A stretch of DNA of 64,000 nt from Lacrimispora amygdalina. Lineage in GTDB: Bacteria > Bacillota > Clostridia > Lachnospirales > Lachnospiraceae. Positions 38,989 through 47,690 of the stretch are shown here, piece by piece. The position numbers were made by a program, and so were the translations under genes. Below the pieces are notes generated by a model. The model had not been told where the DNA came from. It made no database searches and saw nothing but the letters and a program-made list of their open reading frames with translations. How positions within the stretch are numbered: the first letter of the stretch is position 1; each line of letters starts with the position of its first letter. The stretch lies in assembly GCF_003432035.1 (NCBI RefSeq), contig NZ_QOHO01000020.1, forward strand, positions 16,031 to 80,030. The letters run 5' to 3'.

Positions 38989-40104
38989 ATGAAAAAATCA
39001 GTTTCTGTATTAATGGCAGCAGCACTCTGTGCATCTATGATCGGCGGATGCTCTGGCGCAGGCAAGACCGGAGCCCCGGCAGAGACAACCGCGGCAGGGA
39101 CAGAGAGCGCTTCTTCTGCAGCAGGAGCAACTACCGCAGCGGAAACGAAAGCGGAGAATAAGAAGATCGACAAACTGAATGTTTATTTTGTACCTTCCAG
39201 AGAGCCGGAGGAGATCGTCACCGCAACTGAGCCTTTAAAGGGCCTGTTAAAGACAGAGCTTGGCAAAGAGGGCTATGATATCGGTGAAGTGGTAATCACA
39301 GTAGGAACCAGCTACGAAGCAGTAGGAGAAGCTCTTTCTGCAGGCACCGCAGACATCGGTTTTATTCCGGGAGGCACTTATGCTCTTTATGATGACGGCG
39401 CAGAGGTGATTCTTACTGCAACCAGAGACGGACTGAGCAAAAATTTCGATAATGCCAAGGAATGGAACGACGGCAAGGCTACTGAGGCAACCACAGAACA
39501 GGCAACCTCCTACCGTTCCCTGATTATTGCAGGACCTTCTGAAAAGGGAAAAGCACTGGCTGCAAAGATTAACGGCGGCGAAGCGCTGACCTTTGAAGAT
39601 TTAGACGGAGCAAACTGGAGCGTTATGTCTTCTTCATCCTCAGCAGGATACATTTATCCCTCTTTATGGCTTCAGAAGAATTTTGAGAAGAACATTTTAA
39701 ACCTTTCCCATGCGGTTCAGTCTGATTCTTACGGCAGCGCATTTGCCAGACTGGCTTCCGGTCAGGTAGACGTTTTATGTACATATGCAGATGCACGCAG
39801 GGATTATGAGGAGAAATGGAAATCGGAATACGGCAGAACCGGTTCTATCTGGGAAGAGACCAGTGTTATTGGCGTAACCCCTCCAATCTTTAACGATACA
39901 GTCAGTGTAAGCAAGACCTCCAAGATCATGGATGACAGTTTCAAGAAAGCTGTACAGACTGCAATGATCAACATCGGAAATACAGATGAAGGCAAGAAAG
40001 TCATTGCTATTTACAGCCACAAGGGTTATCAGGCGGCTAAGAGCTCCGATTATGATGACGAACGTGCAGCTCAGAAGATGATCAAGGAATTAAATGCGAA
40101 ATAA
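38989..40104 (+). CDS. phnD: Phosphate/phosphonate-type ABC transporter substrate-binding lipoprotein (PhnD-like)
   Basis: A 371-residue lipoprotein with lipobox IGGC (Cys about 21) and a Thr/Ala-rich linker to residue 55. The PhnD-type domain begins LNVYFVPSREPEEIV, contains TSYEAVGEALSAGTADIGFIPGGTYAL near residue 115 and ends with Ser-rich ligand loops (SSSSAGYIYPSLWLQK). PhnD proteins bind phosphonates, phosphite or phosphate esters. Followed by an attenuator hairpin. Confidence 0.9.
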   Translation: MKKSVSVLMAAALCASMIGGCSGAGKTGAPAETTAAGTESASSAAGATTAAETKAENKKIDKLNVYFVPSREPEEIVTATEPLKGLLKTELGKEGYDIGEVVITVGTSYEAVGEALSAGTADIGFIPGGTYALYDDGAEVILTATRDGLSKNFDNAKEWNDGKATEATTEQATSYRSLIIAGPSEKGKALAAKINGGEALTFEDLDGANWSVMSSSSSAGYIYPSLWLQKNFEKNILNLSHAVQSDSYGSAFARLASGQVDVLCTYADARRDYEEKWKSEYGRTGSIWEETSVIGVTPPIFNDTVSVSKTSKIMDDSFKKAVQTAMINIGNTDEGKKVIAIYSHKGYQAAKSSDYDDERAAQKMIKELNAK

Positions 40105-40122
40105 ATAATATAAAACAGGCTG

Positions 40123-40166
40123 CGGAGGCGTCGTAAACGGAAGAAAAAGCGGCGCCTCCGTTTTTT
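40123..40166 (+). terminator. Intrinsic terminator / attenuator between phnD and phnC
   Basis: Perfect CGGAGGCG / CGCCTCCG stem with six Ts, inside the operon and 20 bases before the phnC start. Confidence 0.78.
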
Positions 40167-40186
40167 ACTGGGAAATGAGGGTATGT

Positions 40187-40945
40187 ATGATTGAATTTAA
40201 TCAGGTGGGCAAAACCTATTCCAACGGCTTTCAGGCTTTAAAAGACGTTAACTTAAAGATTGAGCAGGGAGAATTTGTAGCCATCATCGGTTTATCCGGA
40301 GCTGGTAAATCCACTCTTTTAAGAACTATTAACCGCATGCATGACATCACGGAAGGCACTCTTACCGTGGACGGAGTCAATGTCATGGGATTAAGAGGGA
40401 AGGCGCTGCGCCGTTTCCGCCGCAGAATCGGCATGATCTTCCAGTCCTTTAATCTGGTGACAAGAACCCGGGTGATCAACAACGTTCTCATGTCAAAGGT
40501 ACCGGATCTTCCGTTTTTTAAAGCCCTCTTTGGAATCTTTCCAAAGAAGGATAAGCTGGAAGCGTTAGAAGCGCTTGATAAAGTGGGTATCTTAGACAAG
40601 GCTTTTGTCCGTGCAGACCAGCTCTCCGGAGGACAGCAGCAGAGAGTTGCTCTTGCAAGAACACTGGCTCAGAACCCTCAGATCATTCTGGCAGATGAGC
40701 CGGTTGCCTCCCTGGATCCGGTTACAGCGAAACAGGTTATGGGAGACTTTTTAAGGATTAATAAGGAGATGAACATAACCATTCTCTTAAACATACACCA
40801 CGTGGATTTAGCCCTTCAATATGCAGGCCGGGTGGTTGGAATCCGGGCAGGAAGGATTGTCTATGACGGTCCGGCATCGGAAGTCACCCAGGAAATTCTT
40901 GATGAGATTTATGAAGGGAAAACAGAAGAGGAGGCAGTGGGATGA
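40187..40945 (+). CDS. phnC: Phosphonate-type ABC transporter ATP-binding protein
   Basis: A 252-residue ATPase with Walker A GLSGAGKST, signature LSGGQQQRVALAR and Walker B ILADEPVASLDP. The start is set at ATG 40187 with GAGG six bases upstream rather than four codons earlier. Its end overlaps phnE by four bases. The family is PhnC, which drives phosphonate or phosphate-ester import. Confidence 0.93.
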   Translation: MIEFNQVGKTYSNGFQALKDVNLKIEQGEFVAIIGLSGAGKSTLLRTINRMHDITEGTLTVDGVNVMGLRGKALRRFRRRIGMIFQSFNLVTRTRVINNVLMSKVPDLPFFKALFGIFPKKDKLEALEALDKVGILDKAFVRADQLSGGQQQRVALARTLAQNPQIILADEPVASLDPVTAKQVMGDFLRINKEMNITILLNIHHVDLALQYAGRVVGIRAGRIVYDGPASEVTQEILDEIYEGKTEEEAVG

Positions 40946-41763
40946 GCATTTATGACAAGATATTTCCGCCGAAAAAAATGGTGCTTTCAAACGGAAAAAC
41001 AGTCTTAAAGCCGGCTTCCAGACTTCCTCTTGTTACACTGATTCTGGTTTTCTTTACTGCCCTATCTGTTAAGATCACAGGATTTGATTTAGGGGTTTTA
41101 CGGGAACGGGGAAGTCAGTTTTTTGTCATTCTTGGAATGATGGCGCCTCCTGAATGGGGCTACAGCTCCCAGGTATGGAAACCGTTGTTTGATACCTTAA
41201 AGATGTCACTTCTTGGCACAGTCATCGGTGCCGTAGCGGTTATCCCCTTTGCAATGGCAGCATCTACCAATATTGTTAAAAATAATGCTGCAGTAAGCAT
41301 AATGAGGTTATTTTTAAGTATTGTGAGAACGCTTCCGACTCTGGTAACCGCTCTGATTGCCACCTATGTTTTTGGACTGGGTACTCTGGCAGGAACCACT
41401 GCCATAGCCGTGTTTACATTTGCCTATATGGGAAAAATTCTTTACGAAGAAATTGAAACTGCGGATATGGGGGCATTTGAGGCAATGGAAGCCATTGGAG
41501 CCACAAAGGTCCGGGCATTTGTCCGCGCAATTATTCCCCAGGTACTCCCGTCTTACATATCAAATGGTTTGTTCTGTTTTGAGGGAAACGTCCGTTATGC
41601 CGCCATTCTTGGATATGTAGGTGCAGGCGGTCTCGGGTTGATTTTGAATGAAAAGCTGGGCTGGAGAGAGTATCCCAGTGTAGGAATGATTCTGATCATG
41701 CTGTTTGTTACTGTGTTTTTTATAGAGACGGTGAGCCGTTACTGCCGCCGGAAACTGGTATAG
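40942..41763 (+). CDS. phnE: Phosphonate-type ABC transporter permease
   Basis: A 273-residue permease with a basic N-terminus and six spans. PhnE features include the MMAPPEWGYSSQVWKPLFDTLKMS segment (in part MMAPPEWGY), LSIVRTLPTLVTALI near residue 130 and the EAA-like loop near residue 180 (EAMEAIGATKVRAFVRAIIPQ in part). It pairs with the next gene. Confidence 0.92.
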   Translation: MSIYDKIFPPKKMVLSNGKTVLKPASRLPLVTLILVFFTALSVKITGFDLGVLRERGSQFFVILGMMAPPEWGYSSQVWKPLFDTLKMSLLGTVIGAVAVIPFAMAASTNIVKNNAAVSIMRLFLSIVRTLPTLVTALIATYVFGLGTLAGTTAIAVFTFAYMGKILYEEIETADMGAFEAMEAIGATKVRAFVRAIIPQVLPSYISNGLFCFEGNVRYAAILGYVGAGGLGLILNEKLGWREYPSVGMILIMLFVTVFFIETVSRYCRRKLV

Positions 41764-41773
41764 GAGGTGGCAT

Positions 41774-42583
41774 ATGAATAAACAGATTGAAAAGGCTTAT
41801 GAAGAGCGTCCCAGAAATACCGTATACCAGGTTACTGTTTCTGTCATTGTCGTTGCACTGCTTATCTGGTCCGGATCAGCAGTAGATGTTTCTAAAACCG
41901 GGCTTTCAGGAGTGCAGATTGCCGGAAATATTTTAAGCGGTATTTTCCACCCGGACCGGAAGCTTTTATTTAATTTTACAGCTCAGGGAGTTCCTTATCT
42001 GCTTTTGGAGACTGTCTGCATTGCATTCTTAGGAACAATTGTGGGAGCGTTTCTGGCGATTCCCTTATCCTTCTTATCCGCATCTAATTTAATGCCTGCC
42101 CCTGTTGCTTATATTACACGTCTGGTGATCATGGCAGTGCGGACTATTCCTGCATTTGTATATGGACTGATGTTTATCCGTGTCAGCGGGCCGGGAGCAT
42201 TTACAGGACTTCTCACCATGTCCGTCTGTTCCATCGGAATGGTTTCCAAGATGTATATAGAGGCAATAGAGGATCTGGATACCAGAATTTTAGAATCCTT
42301 AGATGCATGCGGCTGCAATACCTTTCACAAAATCCGCTATGGAATTCTACCTCAGCTGATTCCTAATTTTGCATCAACGGTCATATACCGGTTTGATATT
42401 AACTTAAGAGATGCCACAGTTCTTGGCCTGGTTGGAGCGGGAGGTATCGGCGCTCCCTTAATCTTTGCCATGAATTCCTACCGGTGGAATGAGGCAGGAG
42501 CGATTCTGGTAGGGCTCATCCTTCTGGTTCTGATTGTGGAATATATCTCCACCAGAATCCGGGTGAAACTGGCAAGGGGGTAA
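41774..42583 (+). CDS. phnE: Phosphonate-type ABC transporter permease, second subunit
   Basis: A 269-residue paralogue of the preceding permease, with FLAIPLSFLSASNLMP near residue 95, VIMAVRTIPAFVYGLMF near residue 120 and LDACGCNTFHKIRYGILPQ in the EAA loop. Two PhnE-type subunits are common in Firmicutes. AGGAGG lies before the start. Confidence 0.92.
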   Translation: MNKQIEKAYEERPRNTVYQVTVSVIVVALLIWSGSAVDVSKTGLSGVQIAGNILSGIFHPDRKLLFNFTAQGVPYLLLETVCIAFLGTIVGAFLAIPLSFLSASNLMPAPVAYITRLVIMAVRTIPAFVYGLMFIRVSGPGAFTGLLTMSVCSIGMVSKMYIEAIEDLDTRILESLDACGCNTFHKIRYGILPQLIPNFASTVIYRFDINLRDATVLGLVGAGGIGAPLIFAMNSYRWNEAGAILVGLILLVLIVEYISTRIRVKLARG

Positions 42584-42587
42584 ATGA

Positions 42588-44117
42588 TTGAAGAAAAAGG
42601 CAAAAATTTATTATACTTCGGATGTTCATGGGTATCTGTTCCCCACAAATTATGGGGATAAGACGGAACGTCCCATGGGACTTTTAAACTGCATTACCAA
42701 TTTTGAAAAAGATGGAAATACACTGATTCTCGATGGGGGAGACACCATTTCCGGCTCCCCCATGGCTGCTTTTATTACAGAACAGGCTGGTGAGCTGCTT
42801 TTAAGTGAGCCGTTTGCAAAGGTGTATAACGCAGCTGGATATGATGCGGTAGTTCCGGGAAATCACGATTTTAACTTCGGTTATGACCGGCTTTCCCACT
42901 ATTTGGGGAAATTAAGCGCTGTCTGCCTTTGTGCCAATGCAATAGACTTAAAGGGGGAGACAGGAATTGTTTCCAGCCATATCTTTACACTGGATAACGG
43001 GCTGCGCCTGGGAGTTGGCGGTATTGTTACGGACTATGTAAATGTATGGGAAAATCCTGAGCATCTGGAACAGATACAGATTACGGATGCATTCCTGGCA
43101 GCAAAGGAAGAACTTAAACTGTTAAAAAAGAAGTCAGATGTTACCATCTGCATCTATCACGGCGGTTATGAATGTGATCTGGATACCGGCACAGTGCTGA
43201 CATCAGGAAATGAAAACATCGGATATCGGATCTTAAAGGAGCTTGACTACGACATTGTGTTAACTGCTCATCAGCATATGACGGTAAAGGGAAGAGACTG
43301 TTTTGGAACCCATACGCTGCAGCTGACAGCAAATGCTGTTCAGTATGCCTGTATTGAGATTGAGTATGAGGATGGTGCCTGCACTGTCTCCTCCTCCATT
43401 TTGCCTGCGGGAACGCACCACAACCGGGAACCTTATGAAACTCTGCTTCCTTTGGAAAAGCAGGTACAGAAATGGCTGGATCTTGAGATTGGGAGCTTAA
43501 AGGAAGCAATTCCTCAAAAAGAGAAGATTGAGATGGCCCTTGGCGGCAGCGGAGTGGCAGATTTTTTTAATCAGATTCAGCTGGCGTATACTGGTGCCGA
43601 TATTTCCTGCATCGGTCTGGGAAACAATCCCATAGCGCTGCCTGCCCACGTCACTATGCGGGATCTTGTAAGAGTTTATCCTTTTTCCAATACGCTGGTT
43701 GTGCTGGAGGTAACGCAGGAGGTTATAAAGCAGGCGCTGGAACGCTGTGCGCAATACTTTGCTGTGAAGGGAGGGAAGATTGAGATATCGGAGGTTTTCT
43801 TAAAGCCAAAGGTGGAGCATTATAATTATGATTATTTTGCAGGGATCACATTTGAGGTAGATTTAGAAAGACCGGTGGGGGACCGGGTGGTAAATATCCT
43901 TTTTGAAGGGAATTCTCTTGCGGGAAGGAAGCTGAAGCTGTGCATGAGTGATTACCGTGCAAGCGGTACCGGAGGATATGAGGTTTACAGACAGTGTCCG
44001 GTGTTAAAACGGTTTGGTACAGAGGTTCCCCAGCTGGCTCTGGAGTATTTAAAAAATCACCCTGATGCAGAGATCCTGCGGAATGGAGGATTGGTTTTGT
44101 ATAACTCCAGGTTATGA
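42588..44117 (+). CDS. Cytoplasmic 5'-nucleotidase/2',3'-cyclic phosphodiesterase-like metallophosphoesterase (UshA family)
   Basis: A 509-residue protein with an N-terminal calcineurin-like metallophosphoesterase domain and a C-terminal 5'-nucleotidase domain. Metal-binding motifs are visible in order: SDVHGYL, GGDTISGS, GNHDFNFG and TAHQHMT. UshA and its relatives are normally secreted, but this one lacks a signal peptide, so it should work in the cytoplasm. It starts at a TTG seven bases after AAGGGGG and follows phnE by four bases. It likely dephosphorylates the compound brought in by PhnDCEE. Substrate unknown. Confidence 0.88.
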   Translation: MKKKAKIYYTSDVHGYLFPTNYGDKTERPMGLLNCITNFEKDGNTLILDGGDTISGSPMAAFITEQAGELLLSEPFAKVYNAAGYDAVVPGNHDFNFGYDRLSHYLGKLSAVCLCANAIDLKGETGIVSSHIFTLDNGLRLGVGGIVTDYVNVWENPEHLEQIQITDAFLAAKEELKLLKKKSDVTICIYHGGYECDLDTGTVLTSGNENIGYRILKELDYDIVLTAHQHMTVKGRDCFGTHTLQLTANAVQYACIEIEYEDGACTVSSSILPAGTHHNREPYETLLPLEKQVQKWLDLEIGSLKEAIPQKEKIEMALGGSGVADFFNQIQLAYTGADISCIGLGNNPIALPAHVTMRDLVRVYPFSNTLVVLEVTQEVIKQALERCAQYFAVKGGKIEISEVFLKPKVEHYNYDYFAGITFEVDLERPVGDRVVNILFEGNSLAGRKLKLCMSDYRASGTGGYEVYRQCPVLKRFGTEVPQLALEYLKNHPDAEILRNGGLVLYNSRL

Positions 44118-44157
44118 ATGATATAGAAATTGTGTATAAGCATATTATGGAAAATTA

Positions 44158-44186
44158 TTGTATTTCTCACTGTAAAGTGGTAAACT
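44158..44186 (+). promoter_or_regulatory. Candidate promoter of the T-box/cstA transcript
   Basis: TTGTAT, 17 bases, TAAACT. Gives a leader starting near 44194, which would include the full T-box. Confidence 0.5.
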
Positions 44187-44193
44187 CCATTCA

Positions 44194-44492
44194 GCAAGTG
44201 TGATATCGAAAAAAACAATGACTGGGACACAGTCTGATTCCCCACATTCCTTTACAGAGAGCAGCCCGTCAGATGGAAAGGGCGCAAAGGAAGGAACAGG
44301 CCATCACCCAGGAGTTCCGAACTGAAAGGCCTCCCGACAGGAGGACTGATTAAGTGAGGACGGGTCTTTCCGTTAGCGAAGAGCTGCTGCCCGACAGGCG
44401 GCGGATTTAAGCGGCTGCAATTTGCAGCAAACAGAGTGGTAACGCGGATTGGTTCATTCGTCTCTGCATCTTTTTGATGCAGGGACTTTTTT
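44194..44492 (+). promoter_or_regulatory. T-box leader with terminator, upstream of cstA
   Basis: A tRNA-sensing riboswitch leader. Diagnostic parts: ACAGAGAGC (44254-44262) followed by a GCCC/GGGC hairpin carrying GATGGAAA as stem I apical loop; the TTCCTTT/AAAGGAA stem I helix; and the T-box sequence GAGTGGTAACGCGG (44434-44447) with TGGT to pair with an NCCA tRNA end. CAGAG at 44432 can pair with CTCTG at 44462 (antiterminator), and CTCTGCATC alternatively pairs with GATGCAGGG in the terminator (44460-44486), then six Ts. TGGT implies discriminator A. A GCC (Ala) specifier at 44300 is one reading, not secure. Confidence 0.88.
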
Positions 44493-44547
44493 CGTTATCC
44501 GGGACAAATGTATGTGGCTTTTGTCTCAGTATGAAAGGAGAAATACG

Positions 44548-46254
44548 ATGAATGGTTTAACGATGATGTTTCTTGCTATTGTAGTCCTTGGCGGAGCGTA
44601 TTTAATCTATGGGAGATATCTGGCAAAAACCTGGGGAATTGACCCGGAGGCCAAAACTCCCGCTTTTGAACTGGAGGATGGAGTGGATTATGTCCCTGCA
44701 GATACCAATGTGGTTTTTGGCCACCAGTTTGCTTCCATAGCAGGGGCAGGTCCCATTAACGGCCCCATTCAGGCGGCCATGTTCGGATGGCTTCCTGTTT
44801 TGCTCTGGATTCTGCTGGGAGGTGTATTTTTTGGCGCTGTACAGGATTTTTCGGCAATGTATGCTTCTGTAAAGAACAAGGGGCGCTCCATTGGATACAT
44901 TATTGAGCTTTACATAGGGAAAATGGGAAAGCGGCTGTTTCTTTTATTTACCTGGCTGTTTTCTATTCTGGTAGTGGCGGCATTTGCGGATATTGTTGCC
45001 GGAACCTTTAACGGATTTTCGGCTGAGGGTGTTCCGGTTACTGCCAATGGAGCGGTTGCAGCTACGTCGATGCTGTTTATTGCGTTTGCTGTAGTTCTTG
45101 GCTTTTTCTTAAAGTACAGTAAATTTGGGAAAATGATCAATACACTGACAGCGATTGGACTTTTAATACTATCTGTTGGGCTGGGACTGTTGTTTCCAAT
45201 CTACATACCTCAGAATATCTGGCTGATTTTTGTGTTTATCTATGTTATTATAGCCTGTGTTACTCCGGTATGGGCGCTGCTTCAGCCCAGGGACTATTTA
45301 AACAGCTACCTTCTTATTGCCATGATTGTGGGATCTGTGATCGGAATTGCAATGTATAATCCCTCCATGAATTTACCATCCTTTACCGGCTTTAAACTGG
45401 TAAGTGCAGGCGGAAGCGTATCATATCTGTTTCCAACCCTTTTTGTTACCATCGCCTGCGGCGCAGTTTCCGGGTTTCACTCTCTTGTGGCTTCCGGAAC
45501 CGCATCAAAACAGATTAAGAATGAAAAGAATATGCTGCCGGTTTCCTTTGGCGCAATGCTGTTAGAAAGTCTGCTGGCAATAGCAGCCCTGATCGCGGCA
45601 GGCTTTGTAGCTACAAAGGAGGGACTTCCTGCAGGAACCCCGCCTCAGCTTTTTGCAAAGGCAATTGCAGTCTTCTTAACAACAATCGGACTTCCGGAAT
45701 CGTTATGCTATACCCTTATTACACTTTCCATATCTGCGTTTGCCATGACAAGTCTTGATTCTGTGGCCAGGGTCGGACGAATTGCATTTCAGGAATTTTT
45801 TGCTGATGATACTCCTGAAGAGGAAAGAAGCTCATGGAATAAGGTTCTGACTAATAAGTATTTTGCAACAATAATCACGCTGATCTTATGCTATGCATTA
45901 TCCAGAGCCGGTTATAGCAGCATCTGGCCGCTGTTTGGTTCTGCAAACCAGCTTTTATCTGCCCTGGCATTAATTGCATGTGCCGTATTTTTAAAGAAAA
46001 CCAACCGGAAGGGTTTCATGCTCTGGGGACCGATGGTTATTATGCTGGGAGTAACTTTCACCGCCTTGGGATTAAAGATCAAAGACTTAATTTCGGCGCT
46101 GTCCGGTAAATTTGTGTTTGGCAATGCACTTCAGCTGGTTTTTGCAGTGCTGCTGCTGATATTGGGAGTAGTGGTTGCCATAGAGGGATTGAAAAAATTA
46201 GTTGCAAAAGAAACCGAAGAAGAGACAAATACCGGTGAAAATGTGCTAGCTTAG
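44548..46254 (+). CDS. cstA: Carbon starvation protein CstA family transporter
   Basis: A 568-residue membrane protein with many spans (about 15-17). CstA landmarks include DYVPADTNVVFGHQFASIAGAGPINGP in part (FGHQFASIAGAGPI) near residue 57, and CGAVSGFHSLVASGTASKQI in part near residue 310. CstA/BtsT proteins import peptides or pyruvate. The start is the ATG at 44548 behind AAAGGAG; the open frame further upstream runs through the T-box terminator. Control by a T-box suggests that its cargo is linked to amino-acid supply. Confidence 0.94.
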   Translation: MNGLTMMFLAIVVLGGAYLIYGRYLAKTWGIDPEAKTPAFELEDGVDYVPADTNVVFGHQFASIAGAGPINGPIQAAMFGWLPVLLWILLGGVFFGAVQDFSAMYASVKNKGRSIGYIIELYIGKMGKRLFLLFTWLFSILVVAAFADIVAGTFNGFSAEGVPVTANGAVAATSMLFIAFAVVLGFFLKYSKFGKMINTLTAIGLLILSVGLGLLFPIYIPQNIWLIFVFIYVIIACVTPVWALLQPRDYLNSYLLIAMIVGSVIGIAMYNPSMNLPSFTGFKLVSAGGSVSYLFPTLFVTIACGAVSGFHSLVASGTASKQIKNEKNMLPVSFGAMLLESLLAIAALIAAGFVATKEGLPAGTPPQLFAKAIAVFLTTIGLPESLCYTLITLSISAFAMTSLDSVARVGRIAFQEFFADDTPEEERSSWNKVLTNKYFATIITLILCYALSRAGYSSIWPLFGSANQLLSALALIACAVFLKKTNRKGFMLWGPMVIMLGVTFTALGLKIKDLISALSGKFVFGNALQLVFAVLLLILGVVVAIEGLKKLVAKETEEETNTGENVLA

Positions 46255-46360
46255 ATTTACTTCATAAAAATACCAGTTTGACTTTAATAATTTACTTGAC
46301 AAAACTGAAATCATGTATTAGTCTAGCTATGTAATTTATAAAGTTAACTTTAAGGCAAAG

Positions 46361-46408
46361 AAGCCATAATCAGTGCAGAGACGCACAGGATTATGGCTTA
46401 ATTTTTTT
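46361..46408 (+). terminator. Leader terminator (attenuator) upstream of amtB
   Basis: A perfect 11-bp stem AAGCCATAATC / GATTATGGCTT with an inner GTGC/GCAC helix closing the six-base loop AGAGAC, then seven Ts. It ends 29 bases before the amtB start, so expression needs antitermination or read-through. The loop has A and G at positions 1 and 4, as in targets of ANTAR antiterminators. The sequence 46255-46360 contains a possible TTGACA -35 and no gene. Confidence 0.8.
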
Positions 46409-46436
46409 GCGCAAAATTAATGGAAGAGGTGTTTTT

Positions 46437-47672
46437 ATGGATCACGGAGATATTTCCTGGATGCTGATAAGCTCCGCGCTTGTTCTTCTTATGACCCCGG
46501 GACTGGCGTTTTTTTATGGGGGTATGGTGAAACGGAAAAGTGTTATAAACATGATGATGTCTTCAGCAATCATGATGGGAATCGGGTCAGTTATGTGGGT
46601 TCTGATTGGATTTTCCCTGTCCTTTAGCGGTGATATCGGAGGTGTCATAGGCAATCTTAACTGGTTCGGTCTTAATTTTGATACTCTGACTGATGTTACC
46701 TTTCCTTACCCAAATACACTTATATTTGCTATTTTTCAGATGATGTTTGCAGTCATTTCACCGGCGTTAATAACCGGCGCGGTTGCAGAACGTATGAAGT
46801 TTTCTTCTCTGGTGATTTTTATGGTGCTGTGGTCTCTTCTTATTTACTATCCCCTGGCTCATATGGTGTGGGGAGGAGGACTGCTGTTCCAGATGGGATC
46901 TGTTGACTTTGCAGGAGGCGATGTAGTCCACATCAGTTCCGGTGTCAGCGCACTGGTCCTGTCTGTATTACTTGGGAAACGTAAGAATCTGGGGAAAGCG
47001 CCCTATCATCCCCATAATGTACCCTTTGTTTTTCTGGGCGCCGCTCTTTTGTGGTTTGGCTGGTTTGGTTTTAATGGAGGAAGCGCTCTGGGTGCCAATG
47101 AACTGGCTGCCCATGCATTTATAACGACCAACACAGCGGCAGCTTCTGCCATGCTTTCCTGGATACTGGTTGAGATGCTTAAAAATGGGAAACCTACCCT
47201 GGTGGGAACCTCAACAGGGCTTGTCATCGGACTTGTTGCAATCACACCGGGAGCCGGTTATGTTCCGATCTGGTCAGCTGTAATAATTGGAGCTTTGGTA
47301 AGTCCCATCTGCTATTTCTTTATCAGTAAGGTGAAACCAAAATTTCAGTATGATGACGCTCTTGATGTATTCGGCTGTCACGGAATCGGCGGAATCTGGG
47401 GTGGAATTGCAACCGGCATTTTTGCCAGTAAAAACATTAATCCGGCTCTGCCATACGATGGACTGGTTTACTGTGAGATCCAGTTATTCTTTCGCCAGAT
47501 AGCGGCCATTGCAATTACTATTCTGATTGCAGTTGCAGGGACCCTGATCGCAGCCGGGATTGCGTCCGTGATAACGAAAGGAATTAAGGTCTCAGGAAGA
47601 GCTGAAATGATAGGACTTGATACCTCAGAGCATGGGGAGACTGCTTATCCTGCATTTAATGGAATGGATTAA
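46437..47672 (+). CDS. amtB: Ammonium transporter
   Basis: A 411-residue Amt/MEP-family channel with eleven predicted spans. Signature segments are GLAFFYGGMVKRKSVINMMM in part near residue 25, DFAGGDVVHISSGVSAL near residue 160 and the twin-histidine pore residues in DVVHISSG and DVFGCHGIGGIWG. Start at ATG 46437 with GAAGAGGTG upstream. It conducts NH4+/NH3 under nitrogen limitation and is paired with its PII regulator GlnK 18 bases downstream. Confidence 0.96.
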   Translation: MDHGDISWMLISSALVLLMTPGLAFFYGGMVKRKSVINMMMSSAIMMGIGSVMWVLIGFSLSFSGDIGGVIGNLNWFGLNFDTLTDVTFPYPNTLIFAIFQMMFAVISPALITGAVAERMKFSSLVIFMVLWSLLIYYPLAHMVWGGGLLFQMGSVDFAGGDVVHISSGVSALVLSVLLGKRKNLGKAPYHPHNVPFVFLGAALLWFGWFGFNGGSALGANELAAHAFITTNTAAASAMLSWILVEMLKNGKPTLVGTSTGLVIGLVAITPGAGYVPIWSAVIIGALVSPICYFFISKVKPKFQYDDALDVFGCHGIGGIWGGIATGIFASKNINPALPYDGLVYCEIQLFFRQIAAIAITILIAVAGTLIAAGIASVITKGIKVSGRAEMIGLDTSEHGETAYPAFNGMD

Positions 47673-47690
47673 TCAAAGGGGGATTTCAAC

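Noticed and set aside
38853..39173. Alanine-rich open frame opposite the start of phnD
   Set aside because: It is the reverse reading of the Thr/Ala linker and signal peptide codons of phnD. Similar shadows occur opposite the other lipoprotein linkers.
44449..44547. N-terminal extension of CstA
   Set aside because: The codons are the T-box antiterminator/terminator region; the ATG at 44548 has a good ribosome binding site and matches the family N-terminus.
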